This document shows, piece by piece, positions 15,975-25,670 of a stretch of 64,000 bases of DNA. The stretch is from Lachnospiraceae bacterium. Its GTDB lineage: Bacteria; Bacillota; Clostridia; Lachnospirales; Lachnospiraceae. The stretch spans positions 1 to 64,000 of the forward strand of contig JAQXPG010000014.1 of assembly GCA_029100405.1 (NCBI GenBank). Reading direction: 5' to 3'. The notes under the pieces are model-generated. The model saw only the letters and a list, made by a program, of their open reading frames with translations. It made no database searches and was not told the DNA's origin. How positions within the stretch are numbered: position 1 is the first letter of the stretch; the number at the start of each line of letters is the position of its first letter. The position numbers and the translations under genes were made by a program.

Positions 15975-16652
15975 TTAGTCCTCTTCCGCTTTCAATAATT
16001 CAAACGTACTTTTCTGATAGCGGATCAGTCCGTCTCTTTTCATCTTACTAAGCTCAGCAGAGAGAGCACTCCGGTCTACCGACAGATAATCCGCCAGCTG
16101 CTGACGATTAAAGGGGATTTCAAAAATACTTTTTCCGGCTTTCTGCCGCATCTCCGACAGATAGCTCAGGATCTTCTCTCTGGTTGTTCTCTTACTCAGA
16201 TGGCGGAGTTTCCCGGTCAGTCTCCGGTTCTTCCCTGCCATGATAACAAAAAGATTCTGAATCAGCGTATTGTGATAACTGCAGGATCTGTTGCAGACCG
16301 TCAGAAGGTCATGGCTGTCCATGAACAACACTTCCGTATCCTCTGCCGCTATAATATAGTTCAATAAAGGTTCCTTCGGTGATGCAGCATAGGCTTCTCC
16401 GAAAATATCCGGAGCCTCGATCCTCTGCATAATACTGCGGTTTCCCCAGTAATCTTCACTCTCTACAATGATTGATCCGCTTAAAAGCAAGGCAAATTCC
16501 GTCAGACTCTCGCCTTCATCAAAAATGGTCTCGCCTTTCTTAAACTTTTTCTTCTTCGCCTGAAGGCAGCCCATCATGGTCTGGATCTCCTCTGGCTTTA
16601 CACCGGTAAATAGAGGAGAAGCTGCGGCTTCCATTAATTCTTCTTCTGTCAT
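15975..16652 (-). CDS. Crp/Fnr-family transcriptional regulator
   Basis: A 225-residue regulator with a cyclic-nucleotide-binding-fold sensor (about 12-130: FKKGETIFDEGE, LLLSGSIIVESEDYWG) and a C-terminal winged helix (about 150-220: FNRQQLADYLSVDRSALSAE). The effector is unknown. Single cysteines near 120-125 (VCNRSCSYH) are not arranged like the Fnr iron-sulfur cluster. The start codon overlaps the recN stop by 4 nt, so it is the last member of the argR-recN transcription unit or nearly so. Its target is not evident. Confidence 0.9.
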   Translation of the reverse strand: MTEEELMEAAASPLFTGVKPEEIQTMMGCLQAKKKKFKKGETIFDEGESLTEFALLLSGSIIVESEDYWGNRSIMQRIEAPDIFGEAYAASPKEPLLNYIIAAEDTEVLFMDSHDLLTVCNRSCSYHNTLIQNLFVIMAGKNRRLTGKLRHLSKRTTREKILSYLSEMRQKAGKSIFEIPFNRQQLADYLSVDRSALSAELSKMKRDGLIRYQKSTFELLKAEED

Positions 16653-18355
16653 GGTTTTTGTCTTTTCCTTCGTTTTTCTTTGGTCTTCTCTGCCAGATCC
16701 AGCATCTCGGCCGCATTCTGCCGAACCGTGTCCGTGATCTCACTTCCACCCAGCATTCGAGAGAGTTCATTGACTTCCTCTGCCTGATTCAGGATCCGGA
16801 TCGATGACATGGTCCGATCCTTCTCTACTTTTTTCTCCACCAGAAAATGCCGGTCTGCAAAGGATGCGATCTGTGGCAGGTGTGTGATGCAGATGACCTG
16901 GTGTCTGATGGCTAATTCCGCCAGTTTCTCCGAAACCTTCTGGGCTGTGCGGCCGGAGATCCCGGTATCAATCTCATCGAAGATCAGACTGTCAATATGG
17001 TCTTCTTCTGCAAGAACCGTCTTAATGGCCAGCATAATTCTGGACAGCTCACCGCCGGAAGCCGTGTCTTTCAAGGGCCTCAGGGGTTCACCCGGATTCA
17101 TGGAAATATAGAACTCACAGTCATCCTGTCCATTTGCCGACCAATCCTTGGCCTGAAATCTCATGGTAAAACGAGAGTCCAGAAAATTCAAGTCCTTCAA
17201 AGCTTCGGTCACCTGAATGGTCAGCTCTTCGGCCGCCTTCTTTCTTGCCTCGGTCAAGCGGTCACAAGCTCTTTTTAGTGTCGATTGGGCTTTTTCAAAG
17301 CGCCTGGTCAGTCGAGACAAATAAGCATCGTAATCCGAAAGCTCTTCCATACGCTTCTTCTTTTCTTCCAAAGCATCCTGGATGGCCTCGATGGTATTTC
17401 CATAAAGCATCTTCAAGTGATTGACGAGGTCCAGCCTCTCTTCGGACTCCCGGAAGTCCTCCGGATCAAATTCCATGGCTTCCTCATAATCCAGGAGATC
17501 CCGGCTAAAATCAGAAAGCAGACTGTCGATGTCGCTAAGGCTTGACTGCAAGCTCATAAGACCTTCCGGATCATAGGAGACCAAAGCATTCAATTCCCCA
17601 AGTGCCTGTCCGACCAGATCCGAAGCTGCCCGGTCTTCCGTCACTAAGCTTTCTGCCCGATGAAGTCCCTCGGCAATTTTTTCACTGTTCTTCATCCGCC
17701 GGTAATGATCTTCGAGCTTATGATCTTCCCCTGGTCTTAAATTTGCTTCCTCGATCTCCCGAATCTCATGCTCCAGGAAAGATGCCTCCCGAACCCGGTC
17801 CGATTCATCCATTTTGGCATGTTCCAGCGCAACAGAGGCCTCCTGATAATCCCGATAAGCACTTGTGACAGAATCGAGAAGATCGTGATGATCCTCTTGC
17901 ACCGTAGATGCATATTCGTCCAGCAGAGCCAGCTGTTTCTTCTTATTCTGCAAAGACTCATGTTCATGCTGACCATAGATATCCAGAAGCAGGTTTCCTA
18001 CCTTCGTCAATTTGACAGAAGGTACGGTCTCTCCATTGATCTTGGCGACCGTCCGATTGCCATTCATTTTCCTGCTCAGGATGACCTGCCCGTCATAGGG
18101 TTCCACCTCCATGGCCCGAAGCCTCTCCACCTCCTTCGGATCTTCCACGGAAAAGACGGCCTCTGCCATCGCAGGTTTTGATGGATCTCTCACCATGTCA
18201 TGGTCTGCCTTTCCTCCCAGAGAAAGGCCGAGTGCCCCAAGAAGAATCGACTTTCCGGCGCCGGTCTCACCGGTCAGAATATTAAGACCGGATCCGAATT
18301 CGATCTCCTCATGCGTGATCAAGGCCAGATTGTCAACGGTAAGACTCAGTAACAT
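16649..18355 (-). CDS. recN: DNA repair ATPase RecN
   Basis: SMC-like ATPase that acts early in double-strand break repair. From the ATG at 18355 the protein is 568 residues. Walker A is GETGAGKS at 29-36; a long coiled-coil middle follows; the signature GGELSRIMLAIK, Walker B SLIFDEIDTGISG and VICITHLPQIA lie in the C-terminal lobe. This start is chosen because GGAGAAGT precedes it and because MLLSLTVDNLALI is the usual RecN start; the upstream in-frame extension is low in homology-like content. It follows argR, as in most Firmicutes. Confidence 0.95.
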   Translation of the reverse strand: MLLSLTVDNLALITHEEIEFGSGLNILTGETGAGKSILLGALGLSLGGKADHDMVRDPSKPAMAEAVFSVEDPKEVERLRAMEVEPYDGQVILSRKMNGNRTVAKINGETVPSVKLTKVGNLLLDIYGQHEHESLQNKKKQLALLDEYASTVQEDHHDLLDSVTSAYRDYQEASVALEHAKMDESDRVREASFLEHEIREIEEANLRPGEDHKLEDHYRRMKNSEKIAEGLHRAESLVTEDRAASDLVGQALGELNALVSYDPEGLMSLQSSLSDIDSLLSDFSRDLLDYEEAMEFDPEDFRESEERLDLVNHLKMLYGNTIEAIQDALEEKKKRMEELSDYDAYLSRLTRRFEKAQSTLKRACDRLTEARKKAAEELTIQVTEALKDLNFLDSRFTMRFQAKDWSANGQDDCEFYISMNPGEPLRPLKDTASGGELSRIMLAIKTVLAEEDHIDSLIFDEIDTGISGRTAQKVSEKLAELAIRHQVICITHLPQIASFADRHFLVEKKVEKDRTMSSIRILNQAEEVNELSRMLGGSEITDTVRQNAAEMLDLAEKTKEKRRKRQKP

Positions 18356-18393
18356 ACTTCTCCTTCCACTCTCTTCTCCCCCTCTTTTTCCCC

Positions 18394-18858
18394 TTATTTC
18401 TCTTCCAGTACTTTGGACAGCCGGTTCATGACGACCGCCGTATCCTCCAGAGAGCGGATGGCGCAAAGAATGGTATCATCCCCGGCGACAGATCCTACAA
18501 TTTCCGGAAAATCCAACTTATCCAGGGCAGCTGCCACGGCCATTGCCATGCCGGATGCTGTCCGGATAACCAGAATATTCTGGGCATTATCCATAGACAG
18601 ATAGCCTTCTTTTAAAATATGGATGTACTTCTCAGTCAGATTTTCTTCCGTTTCCTGATATGCGACATAACGAAGCCTTCCATCAGACAAAGCAACCTTT
18701 GTAAGTTTCATCTCCCGAATGTCTCTGGAAACCGTTGCCTGGGTCGTCTTAATACCGGCCTTTTCCAGCTCATCTGCCAGTTCCTCCTGCGTTCCGATCT
18801 CCTTTTTTATGATCAGATCCAGAATTTTGTTTTGCCTTTCGATCTTTGATATGGACAT
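18394..18858 (-). CDS. argR: Arginine repressor
   Basis: Hexameric arginine-responsive repressor/activator of 154 residues. An N-terminal winged helix (about 1-70: RQNKILDLIIKKEIGTQEEL, TTQATVSRDIREMKL) precedes the C-terminal arginine-binding oligomerisation domain with GTVAGDDT-like GSVAGDDTILC. The ATG at 18858 has AGGAGAG just upstream, better than the longer frame. Argininosuccinate lyase, a likely target, is at 4.4-5.8 kb. Position between nadK and recN is the conserved Firmicute order. Confidence 0.94.
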   Translation of the reverse strand: MSISKIERQNKILDLIIKKEIGTQEELADELEKAGIKTTQATVSRDIREMKLTKVALSDGRLRYVAYQETEENLTEKYIHILKEGYLSMDNAQNILVIRTASGMAMAVAAALDKLDFPEIVGSVAGDDTILCAIRSLEDTAVVMNRLSKVLEEK

Positions 18859-18919
18859 TGTTCTCTCCTGTTGTAGCTGCATCCCCTGTTGAGTTTTCAA
18901 TGCGTTCCCTTATTTATCC

Positions 18920-18951
18920 ATAGATAAAAGAACGCTATAGATAAAAGAACG
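18920..18951. repeat. Short 17-bp direct repeat upstream of argR
   Basis: ATAGATAAAAGAACG occurs at 18920 and 18937. It lies 60-95 bp upstream of argR, where a promoter or operator might be; no clear ARG box was found. Confidence 0.5.
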
Positions 18952-18968
18952 GACAAGGGCCCGATCTT

Positions 18969-19817
18969 TTAACTTTCTCTTAATTTCACGGAGATTCTCT
19001 CCAGAAAGTTCATCTGGCTCAGACGGATCATTCGAGTGACCCGGTCTGATTTCTTGATCAAGACCCTGTCACCCCGCTTCATCTGCATGCGATGAAAGCC
19101 GTCAAAAGCAACGGTTGCCGTCTCATTGACATCATCATGCCGGACACCAAGTTCCACGATCAGCTCGTCCTCCGCATCTATGACGATGGCCCTGGAATTC
19201 AAGGTATGTGGATTCAGTGGATTTAAAAGAATGACTCTGGTCTTGGGATCGACGATCGGTCCGTTGGCCGAGAGGTTATAGGCAGTGGATCCGGTCGGTG
19301 TCGACAGGATCATGCCGTCACAATTATAAGAATAAAGCAGATTTCCATTAATATAAACCGTAAGATTGATCAAATTCAAGCCATCTGCCGCTGTGATAAC
19401 AATATCGTTCAACGCTTCATGTCTGGTCGGCCTGTCACCGGTCATCCGGCCTTCCAGCATCATCCGGTCTTCGATCTCATAGGAGTCCGCCATCAGGCGA
19501 TCGATGGCCTCCGGCACCTCTGAATCCGCCAGCTCACAGAGATAGCCAAGGTGCCCCCGATTGATGCCAATCAGGGGATATTCCCGGTCTCCGATACTCT
19601 GTGCTGCCCGGACCATGGTTCCGTCTCCGCCGACAGAAATGACACATTCGGTATCTTTGGGGAAAGGAAGATCCAGAGGCTGCCTGCCCGCCGTATCCTC
19701 GATATAGAGGCAATGGGAAGCTGTTCCGCCTTTGCTTCGGATCTGTTCCTCCATTTCGCGAATCAAACCGGCATTCCGTTCATTCATATTCCTTGTGACA
19801 ATAAAGAAATGTTTCAT
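18969..19817 (-). CDS. nadK: NAD kinase
   Basis: Phosphorylates NAD to NADP with ATP. At 282 residues it has the GGDGT motif at 63-67, the NDIVI segment and the glycine-rich STPTGSTAYNLSANGPI stretch that forms the nucleotide site. The gene overlaps the upstream tlyA by 4 nt (ATGA), giving tight coupling in the conserved tlyA-nadK-argR-recN order. Confidence 0.95.
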   Translation of the reverse strand: MKHFFIVTRNMNERNAGLIREMEEQIRSKGGTASHCLYIEDTAGRQPLDLPFPKDTECVISVGGDGTMVRAAQSIGDREYPLIGINRGHLGYLCELADSEVPEAIDRLMADSYEIEDRMMLEGRMTGDRPTRHEALNDIVITAADGLNLINLTVYINGNLLYSYNCDGMILSTPTGSTAYNLSANGPIVDPKTRVILLNPLNPHTLNSRAIVIDAEDELIVELGVRHDDVNETATVAFDGFHRMQMKRGDRVLIKKSDRVTRMIRLSQMNFLERISVKLRES

Positions 19818-20641
19818 GCCAACCTCTCATGGGCCAGTTTTACAATGGATTCAATGTCTTCCTGTGAAATGGAAACCGGGGCCGGGTCTACATTTCCCTC
19901 TGCCTTACTTTCCGTCCGTTTCAGGTAGATCAGATATTCAATATTTCCTTCCGGGCCTTTGATGGGAGAATGATCCAGGCCACAGACATGATAGCCGTTT
20001 GCCTCTGCAAAATCAGCGATCTCCCGGATGACATCCATATGGACCTTGGGGTCCCGGACCACGCCCTTCTTTCCGACCCTTTCCCGGCCGGCTTCGAATT
20101 GCGGCTTGATCAGGCAGACCATCTCGGCATCCGGCGAAAGAAGGGCATGAACAGGCACCAGAATCTTCGTCAGGGAGATAAAGGAGACATCACAGGAAGC
20201 AAAGTCGATCCTCTCCCCGATGTCTTCCGGCTTGACATAACGGATGTTGGTTTTCTCCATACAGACGACTCTCTCATCCTGACGGAGTTTCCAGGCGAAC
20301 TGACCATAGCCGACATCGATGGAATAGACCTTTTTGGCGCCATTCTGCAGCATGCAGTCCGTAAAACCGCCGGTCGAAGCACCGATGTCCATGCAAACCT
20401 TGTCTTTCAATACAATGGGGAAGGATTCCATGGCTCTTTCCAGCTTATATCCGCCCCGGCTGACATAGGGCATGACCTGACCCTTGACCTCGATCTCGGC
20501 CTCCGTATCAAATTTCATGCCGGCTTTATCTTCCCGGTTATTATCTACAAAGACATTTCCCTCCATGATCATGACCTTGGCCTTTTCACGGGATGGTGCC
20601 AGGCCACGGTTCACCAGAAGAATGTCCAGTCTTTCCTTCAT
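19814..20641 (-). CDS. tlyA: TlyA-family rRNA 2'-O-methyltransferase
   Basis: Expected to 2'-O-methylate cytidines of 16S/23S rRNA. From the ATG at 20641 (AGGAAAG upstream) it is 275 residues: an S4 RNA-binding domain (MKERLDILLVNRGLAPSREK) and a Rossmann methyltransferase with DIGASTGGFTDCML (SAM site) and Lys/Asp residues of the K-D-K-E set (ASCDVSFISL). The longer in-frame upstream region lacks family features. It is often mislabelled haemolysin A. Confidence 0.93.
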   Translation of the reverse strand: MKERLDILLVNRGLAPSREKAKVMIMEGNVFVDNNREDKAGMKFDTEAEIEVKGQVMPYVSRGGYKLERAMESFPIVLKDKVCMDIGASTGGFTDCMLQNGAKKVYSIDVGYGQFAWKLRQDERVVCMEKTNIRYVKPEDIGERIDFASCDVSFISLTKILVPVHALLSPDAEMVCLIKPQFEAGRERVGKKGVVRDPKVHMDVIREIADFAEANGYHVCGLDHSPIKGPEGNIEYLIYLKRTESKAEGNVDPAPVSISQEDIESIVKLAHERLA

Positions 20642-20767
20642 ACTTACTTTCCTGTCTTTGATTGCTCTTTGCTTTCGCTTACTATCGATTCTTTCACAAT
20701 TTGTATTCCACAGATCTGCTCTGTGTCCCGGCTTTTGTGTCACACCGGTTTTTGATTTTCATTTTCC

Positions 20768-22648
20768 TTATTTCAGCTCCATCTCCTGGAGTTCCTTTCG
20801 GATCCGGTCTGCAATGGAAACCGGATCCAGGCCCAGAGCCTGCTTTAATTCCTTGACGCTGCCCTGCGGAATGAAGGCATCCGGAATCGAAATATTTAAG
20901 AAACGGCATTTCTTATGGGCAGACTCCAGAAGTTCTGCCACATGCATACCCATTCCGCCGCTTCGCACATTTTCTTCCATGGTCACGATCAAAGAAGACC
21001 GACCGGCTGCTTCCAAAATACAAGTCGTATCCAGAGGTGCTGCAAAACGGGCATTGACAATGGAAACATTGATTCCATAAAAGAGCAGATACTCCCGGAC
21101 ATAGACCGCCGTCTCCACCATACTGCCGATGGCAAAAAGAAGGACCCCGCCGGGCTCTCCCTGACAGATGATCTCGGCCTTTCCGATTTCTATAGGATCC
21201 CGTTTTTCTTCCAGGAGGGTGCAGGCCTTTCCCTTAGGATAACGGATGGCACAAGGCTGATCCAAAGTCAGGGCGAATTTCATCATATCCGAAAGTTCCC
21301 ACTTATTCTTAGGGGCCATAAGGCAAAGGCCCGGTATGGTCGTAAGATAGGACAGATCGAAGATCCCCTGATGGGTCTCTCCGTCCGGTCCGACCAGGCC
21401 GGCACGATCAATGGCGAAAATGACCGGAAGCTTCTGCAGAGCGACATCATGAAGAATCTGGTCATAGGCTCTCTGCAAAAAGGTGGAATAAACAGCAAAG
21501 ACCGGCCGTAAGCCCTCGGCAGCCATCGCTGCGCAAAAGGTCACGGCATGTTCCTCTGCAATACCCACATCGAAAAAACGGTCCGGGAAAAGGTTCTGAA
21601 ACCGTTTCAAACCGGTGCCGTCTGCCATGGCTGCCGTCACAGCTACGACCTTGTCATTCCGCTCACCCAGCTTTCGCATGACGGTGGAAAAGACATCGGT
21701 ATAACTGGCCTGATGCTTGGCATCTTTTGGGATTCCGGTTTCAATATCAAATGGTGCTGCCCCGTGGAAGCGGGAAGGATGCCTCTCCGCCGGTCCATAG
21801 CCCTTGCCCTTCTGGGTAATGACATGGACCAGAACCGGTCCCTGGACCTTCATGGCCCTCCGGAAGATTTCTGTCATGGCTTCGATATCGTGACCGTTCA
21901 CCGGTCCCAGATACATGATGCCCATATTCTCAAAGGCCATGCCGGGGATCACGATCTGCTTCAGGCCGTTCTTGGTCTTCCGAATCTTCGCGACAAGCTT
22001 GGTCCCGTAGATCGGGATCCGCTCCAGGGATTGGGTTACATTTTCCTTCAGGTCCACATAACCGGCGCTGGTCCGAAGAGCCGCAAGGTCGTTGGACAAG
22101 CCGCCGACATTGGGCCCGATCGACATCTTGTTATCGTTTAATACAATGACAAAATTCCGCTTCAAAACCGCGGCATTGTTAATGGCTTCATAGGACATGC
22201 CGCCGGTCATGGCGCCGTCACCGATAACGGAGAAGACATGATAATTCTCCCCGGTCAGGCTCTCTGCATAAATATAACCCAGGCCGGCGGAAATAGAAGT
22301 TGAACTGTGGCCGGTATCGAAGGCATCGCAGTCGCTCTCCTCCCGTTTCGGGAAGCCGGACATACCGCCGAACTGACGGAGGCTGTCGAAGCCTTCTTTC
22401 CGACCGGTCAGGATCTTATGGGTATAGGATTGATGGCCGACATCCCAGATCAGTTTGTCATGGGGCAGATCCAAAACCAGATGAAGTGCCATCGTCAGTT
22501 CGACGGTACCCAGGTTACTGGCCAGATGTCCGCCGGTCTTTGAGATGTGTTCTATCAGGAAGGAACGGATCTCCCGGGCAAGCTGGGGCAACTCATCCTT
22601 TCGGACCAGCTTGATATCATTCGGCCCGTGAATTTGATCTAGTACCAT
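20768..22648 (-). CDS. dxs: 1-deoxy-D-xylulose-5-phosphate synthase
   Basis: Thiamine diphosphate enzyme that condenses pyruvate and glyceraldehyde 3-phosphate, first step of the MEP isoprenoid pathway. The 626-residue protein has GHQSYTHKILTGR, the ThDP motif beginning GDGAMTGG, and a transketolase-like second half with GIAEEHAVTFCAAMA. It directly follows ispA with a 2-nt gap, so precursor supply and prenyl chain elongation are made from one transcript. Confidence 0.97.
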   Translation of the reverse strand: MVLDQIHGPNDIKLVRKDELPQLAREIRSFLIEHISKTGGHLASNLGTVELTMALHLVLDLPHDKLIWDVGHQSYTHKILTGRKEGFDSLRQFGGMSGFPKREESDCDAFDTGHSSTSISAGLGYIYAESLTGENYHVFSVIGDGAMTGGMSYEAINNAAVLKRNFVIVLNDNKMSIGPNVGGLSNDLAALRTSAGYVDLKENVTQSLERIPIYGTKLVAKIRKTKNGLKQIVIPGMAFENMGIMYLGPVNGHDIEAMTEIFRRAMKVQGPVLVHVITQKGKGYGPAERHPSRFHGAAPFDIETGIPKDAKHQASYTDVFSTVMRKLGERNDKVVAVTAAMADGTGLKRFQNLFPDRFFDVGIAEEHAVTFCAAMAAEGLRPVFAVYSTFLQRAYDQILHDVALQKLPVIFAIDRAGLVGPDGETHQGIFDLSYLTTIPGLCLMAPKNKWELSDMMKFALTLDQPCAIRYPKGKACTLLEEKRDPIEIGKAEIICQGEPGGVLLFAIGSMVETAVYVREYLLFYGINVSIVNARFAAPLDTTCILEAAGRSSLIVTMEENVRSGGMGMHVAELLESAHKKCRFLNISIPDAFIPQGSVKELKQALGLDPVSIADRIRKELQEMELK

Positions 22649-22650
22649 AC

Positions 22651-23544
22651 TTACTTCTCCCTGTGTACCAGGAACTCCAGAAGTTTCGTTAAGAAACGAT
22701 TCTCATAAGGCAGAGCCAGGAGCGTTGTAATACCTTCATCCGAAAGCTTGTTGACTTCCTGCTTGGCCCGCTCCAGACCGACAAAGGACAGATAAGTGAC
22801 TTTCTGATTCCTTACATCCTGACCAACCTCTTTACCAAGAGTTTCTTCATCGCCAATGGCATCCAGGACATCATCGCGGATCTGGAAAGCCAGGCCGATC
22901 TTTCTGGCAACCTCTTCTATGGTTTTCACATGCTTGTCATCTGCACCGGCAAGAACTGCGCCGATCATCATGGAGGCTTCGATCAATGCTGCGGTCTTCT
23001 TGGTATAGAGAAAATTCAAACGGTTCAGAGAAATGCCATTCTGATCACTTTCCTCGATATCTACGACCTGACCGCCGACCATACCGTTGGATCCTGCCTT
23101 ATCGGCAAGAATTTTCAATGCCTTGATAATCCGGTCGGAATCCTCGGGCGCCCGGTCAAAAGCACGGAAAGCAACTTCAAAGCCGAAATTCAACAGTGCA
23201 TCTCCGGCCAGAATGCCGAGAGCTTCTCCATACTTGGCATGAGTCGTCAGATTTCCCCGGCGAAGCTTGTCATTGTCCATAGCCGGAAGATCATCGTGGA
23301 CCAGAGAATAGCTATGGATCATTTCAATGGCTGCCATAAAGGGTTCTATGGCCTCTGACCGGCCGCCGAACAATTTAAAAGTTTCCTCCATCAGGATGGG
23401 ACGGAGACGTTTTCCGCCGACCAGGACGCTGTAGCGCATGGCATCATAGAGGTTTGCCTGATAGCCCTCTGCCTTGGGAAGTTCCCGAACCAGGATCCGA
23501 TCCACTTCTGTTGCACGATAATCCAATTCCTTCTGAAAATCCAT
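22651..23544 (-). CDS. ispA: Farnesyl/geranyl diphosphate synthase
   Basis: Short-chain trans-prenyl transferase of 297 residues. The two aspartate-rich metal-binding motifs are HDDLPAMDND and IRDDVLDAIGD; GGKRLRP marks the diphosphate-binding lysine/arginine. The ATG at 23544 has AGGAGG upstream and lies 1 nt after the xseB stop; the longer frame would overlap xseB by 44 nt. Product chain length (C15 or C20) cannot be settled by eye. Confidence 0.94.
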   Translation of the reverse strand: MDFQKELDYRATEVDRILVRELPKAEGYQANLYDAMRYSVLVGGKRLRPILMEETFKLFGGRSEAIEPFMAAIEMIHSYSLVHDDLPAMDNDKLRRGNLTTHAKYGEALGILAGDALLNFGFEVAFRAFDRAPEDSDRIIKALKILADKAGSNGMVGGQVVDIEESDQNGISLNRLNFLYTKKTAALIEASMMIGAVLAGADDKHVKTIEEVARKIGLAFQIRDDVLDAIGDEETLGKEVGQDVRNQKVTYLSFVGLERAKQEVNKLSDEGITTLLALPYENRFLTKLLEFLVHREK

Positions 23545-23545
23545 C

Positions 23546-23860
23546 TTACTCTTCCTCCTGATCCAATGGAGACAGACTGCCGTCCTCATTCAGCTTCTGA
23601 ACCTTCTTCTCAACCCGGTCGATCTCGGCGTTGGCTAATTTCAATTCCCGAACGCCACGTTCATAGAGGCGGAAAGATTCTTCCAGAGGCAGGTTCCGAT
23701 CTTCCAGTTTCTTTAATATGGAGTCCAGCTCCTGAAAGCGGTCTTCCAAAGTCGGCTCTGAGGACTTTCCTTCTGCATCTTCTTCTATTGAGCTGTCTTC
23801 TATCGGGTCGATCCCTTCCAGGTCTTCCCTCTCCAGATCTCTTGCTTCTTCCATCTTCAT
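23546..23860 (-). CDS. xseB: Exodeoxyribonuclease VII small subunit
   Basis: A 104-residue protein whose second half (LEDRFQELDSILKKLEDRNL...LEESFRLYERGV) is the XseB helical hairpin that wraps the large subunit. The first 35 residues are an acidic extension beyond the usual ~75-residue family length (EEARDLEREDLEGIDPIED). It starts within the xseA stop region (4-nt overlap). Confidence 0.93.
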   Translation of the reverse strand: MKMEEARDLEREDLEGIDPIEDSSIEEDAEGKSSEPTLEDRFQELDSILKKLEDRNLPLEESFRLYERGVRELKLANAEIDRVEKKVQKLNEDGSLSPLDQEEE

Positions 23861-25155
23861 GCCTCTTCCTTTTCTCCCGTTTCTTCTATCCTTTTCAGAT
23901 CTTCGATCTCTTCTGTCTTTGCAAGGATCCTGCCATCCTTCATTCTAAGATAGAATTCCTGCCCGACCTTAAGATCCCTGACCGAAGTAAAATGCTTTTT
24001 GTCCTTTGTCTCCGGATAGGCAAAACCTGCTTCCAGCCGCTTGACCGGGGATCTTCCTTCCAGGCCTTTGGCCAGTAGAGACAGGCGGTTTCTCTGATCC
24101 CGAAGCCGGTTTCCCATCAACTCACCCATCTTTTCATAGAGCAGGATCCTCTGCTTATCATTTCGGATCCGGATATCCATCCGTTCCAGGAGACGTTCTT
24201 CCGTATCCAAAAGATAGCGGCGGCGTTCATCCAAAAGCCGGTCGGGACTTCTGTGTCTTAAGAGTTCCGAGAATGCCTGCAGCCGTTCCCGCCTGCCATT
24301 CAAAGAGCCTGTCATAAAAAAATCCAGGCGATTTTTCCCTTCTTCCAGACGGTCCTCGATCGATTTGATATCTGATACTGCAAGCTCTGCGGCAGCCGAT
24401 GGCGTCGGTGCCCTGAGATCTGCAACAAAATCTGCTATGGTAAAATCGATTTCATGCCCGACAGCCGAAATGATGGGCGTCTTTGCATTGAAGATCGCAT
24501 AAGCAACTTCTTTTTCGTTAAAGGCCCAGAGATCTTCCAGGGAGCCTCCGCCCCGTCCGACGATCAGAAGATCCAGCCCCATCTCATCCAGGCGCTCGAT
24601 CCCCCGGACGATGGATTCTGCCGCTCCTGCTCCCTGCACCTGTGCCGGGCAGAGAATGATCTGGACATAAGGGTTCCGCCTTTTAGAGATCTGAATGATA
24701 TCCCGAATAGCAGCTCCGGTCGATGCGGTCACGACTCCGATCGTATGCGCATAGGCCGGGATCGGCTGCTTAAAACTCTGATCGAACATCCCCATTTCGG
24801 AAAGTTCTTTTTTCAGCTGTTCAAAGCGGAGGTAGAGATCACCCTGACCGGCCCTCTCAATCTTCTTGGCATAGATCTGGTACTGGCCGGATTTGGTATA
24901 GACACCGACCCGGCCATTGACTACGACTTTATCCCCGTTTTGCATGGGAAATGTAAGGCCGTTCCTTTTGTCACCTGCGAACATCACAGCAGAGATCGCA
25001 GAACGATTGTCTTTTAAAGTGAAGTAGACATGGCCGGAATAATGATATTTGAGATTCGAAACCTCTCCTTCCACCGACAGGCGCTGAAGATTCCCGTTGT
25101 CCTGTAAAAGATCTGCAATATATTCATTTACCTGACTGACTGTAACTGCCTTCAT
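23857..25155 (-). CDS. xseA: Exodeoxyribonuclease VII large subunit
   Basis: Catalytic subunit of the single-strand exonuclease, 432 residues. An N-terminal OB fold (VSQVNEYIADLLQD, VEGEVSNLKYHYSGHVYF) is followed by the nuclease core with GVVTASTGAAIRDI, VGRGGGSLEDLWAFN and SAVGHEIDFTIADFVADLRAPT, and by a long coiled C-terminus. It overlaps xseB by 4 nt. Confidence 0.96.
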   Translation of the reverse strand: MKAVTVSQVNEYIADLLQDNGNLQRLSVEGEVSNLKYHYSGHVYFTLKDNRSAISAVMFAGDKRNGLTFPMQNGDKVVVNGRVGVYTKSGQYQIYAKKIERAGQGDLYLRFEQLKKELSEMGMFDQSFKQPIPAYAHTIGVVTASTGAAIRDIIQISKRRNPYVQIILCPAQVQGAGAAESIVRGIERLDEMGLDLLIVGRGGGSLEDLWAFNEKEVAYAIFNAKTPIISAVGHEIDFTIADFVADLRAPTPSAAAELAVSDIKSIEDRLEEGKNRLDFFMTGSLNGRRERLQAFSELLRHRSPDRLLDERRRYLLDTEERLLERMDIRIRNDKQRILLYEKMGELMGNRLRDQRNRLSLLAKGLEGRSPVKRLEAGFAYPETKDKKHFTSVRDLKVGQEFYLRMKDGRILAKTEEIEDLKRIEETGEKEEA

Positions 25156-25223
25156 TCAAACTCCCAAGGATCCCTTTCCGGCAAAAACACGTAACCTGTA
25201 CTGCTGTACTGAATCAATCGATC

Positions 25224-25625
25224 TCAGGCAATCACACGTGCCAGAACGCCGTTTATAAAGGCGGGAGAAGTTTCTTCTCCGTACTTCTTTGCAAGTTCTA
25301 CGGCTTCGTTGATTGCAACGCCGGCCGGAAGCTTCTCATACTTCGCTTCGTATATGGCCAGACGGATCAGAGTCAGATCCACCTTTGCCATACGTTTGGT
25401 TGTCCAGCCTTCCGCGGAAGCATTGATTGCATCGTCGATCTCCGGGACATGCGACAATAAGGTCTTGCATTTCTCCTCGATATAGGCAGAATCTGCTCCA
25501 TCCTCTATGGGCGGATCGATCTCCTGTAAGAAAAGGTTGATCTGCTCCGGCAGATCTTCTCCTGCATAGAAGTCTATCTGAAAAATTATTTTAAAAATCT
25601 CCTCGCGGATCTGTCTTCTTGTCAT
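25224..25625 (-). CDS. nusB: Transcription antitermination factor NusB
   Basis: All-helical 133-residue NusB, which binds boxA of rRNA transcripts with NusE. It begins [16 protein letters not shown] and ends with the well-conserved [21 protein letters not shown]. Order Asp23-nusB-xseA is the usual one in Clostridia. Confidence 0.94.
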   Translation of the reverse strand: MTRRQIREEIFKIIFQIDFYAGEDLPEQINLFLQEIDPPIEDGADSAYIEEKCKTLLSHVPEIDDAINASAEGWTTKRMAKVDLTLIRLAIYEAKYEKLPAGVAINEAVELAKKYGEETSPAFINGVLARVIA

Positions 25626-25670
25626 GGTTCGCTTCCTTCTTTGTCCGGCTTCTATGATTACCGGTTTCTA

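Noticed and set aside
16356..18466. Longer N-terminus for RecN starting at 18466
   Set aside because: The extra 37 residues are Gly/Arg-rich without family similarity, and overlap the argR end; ATG 18355 has a good ribosome site.
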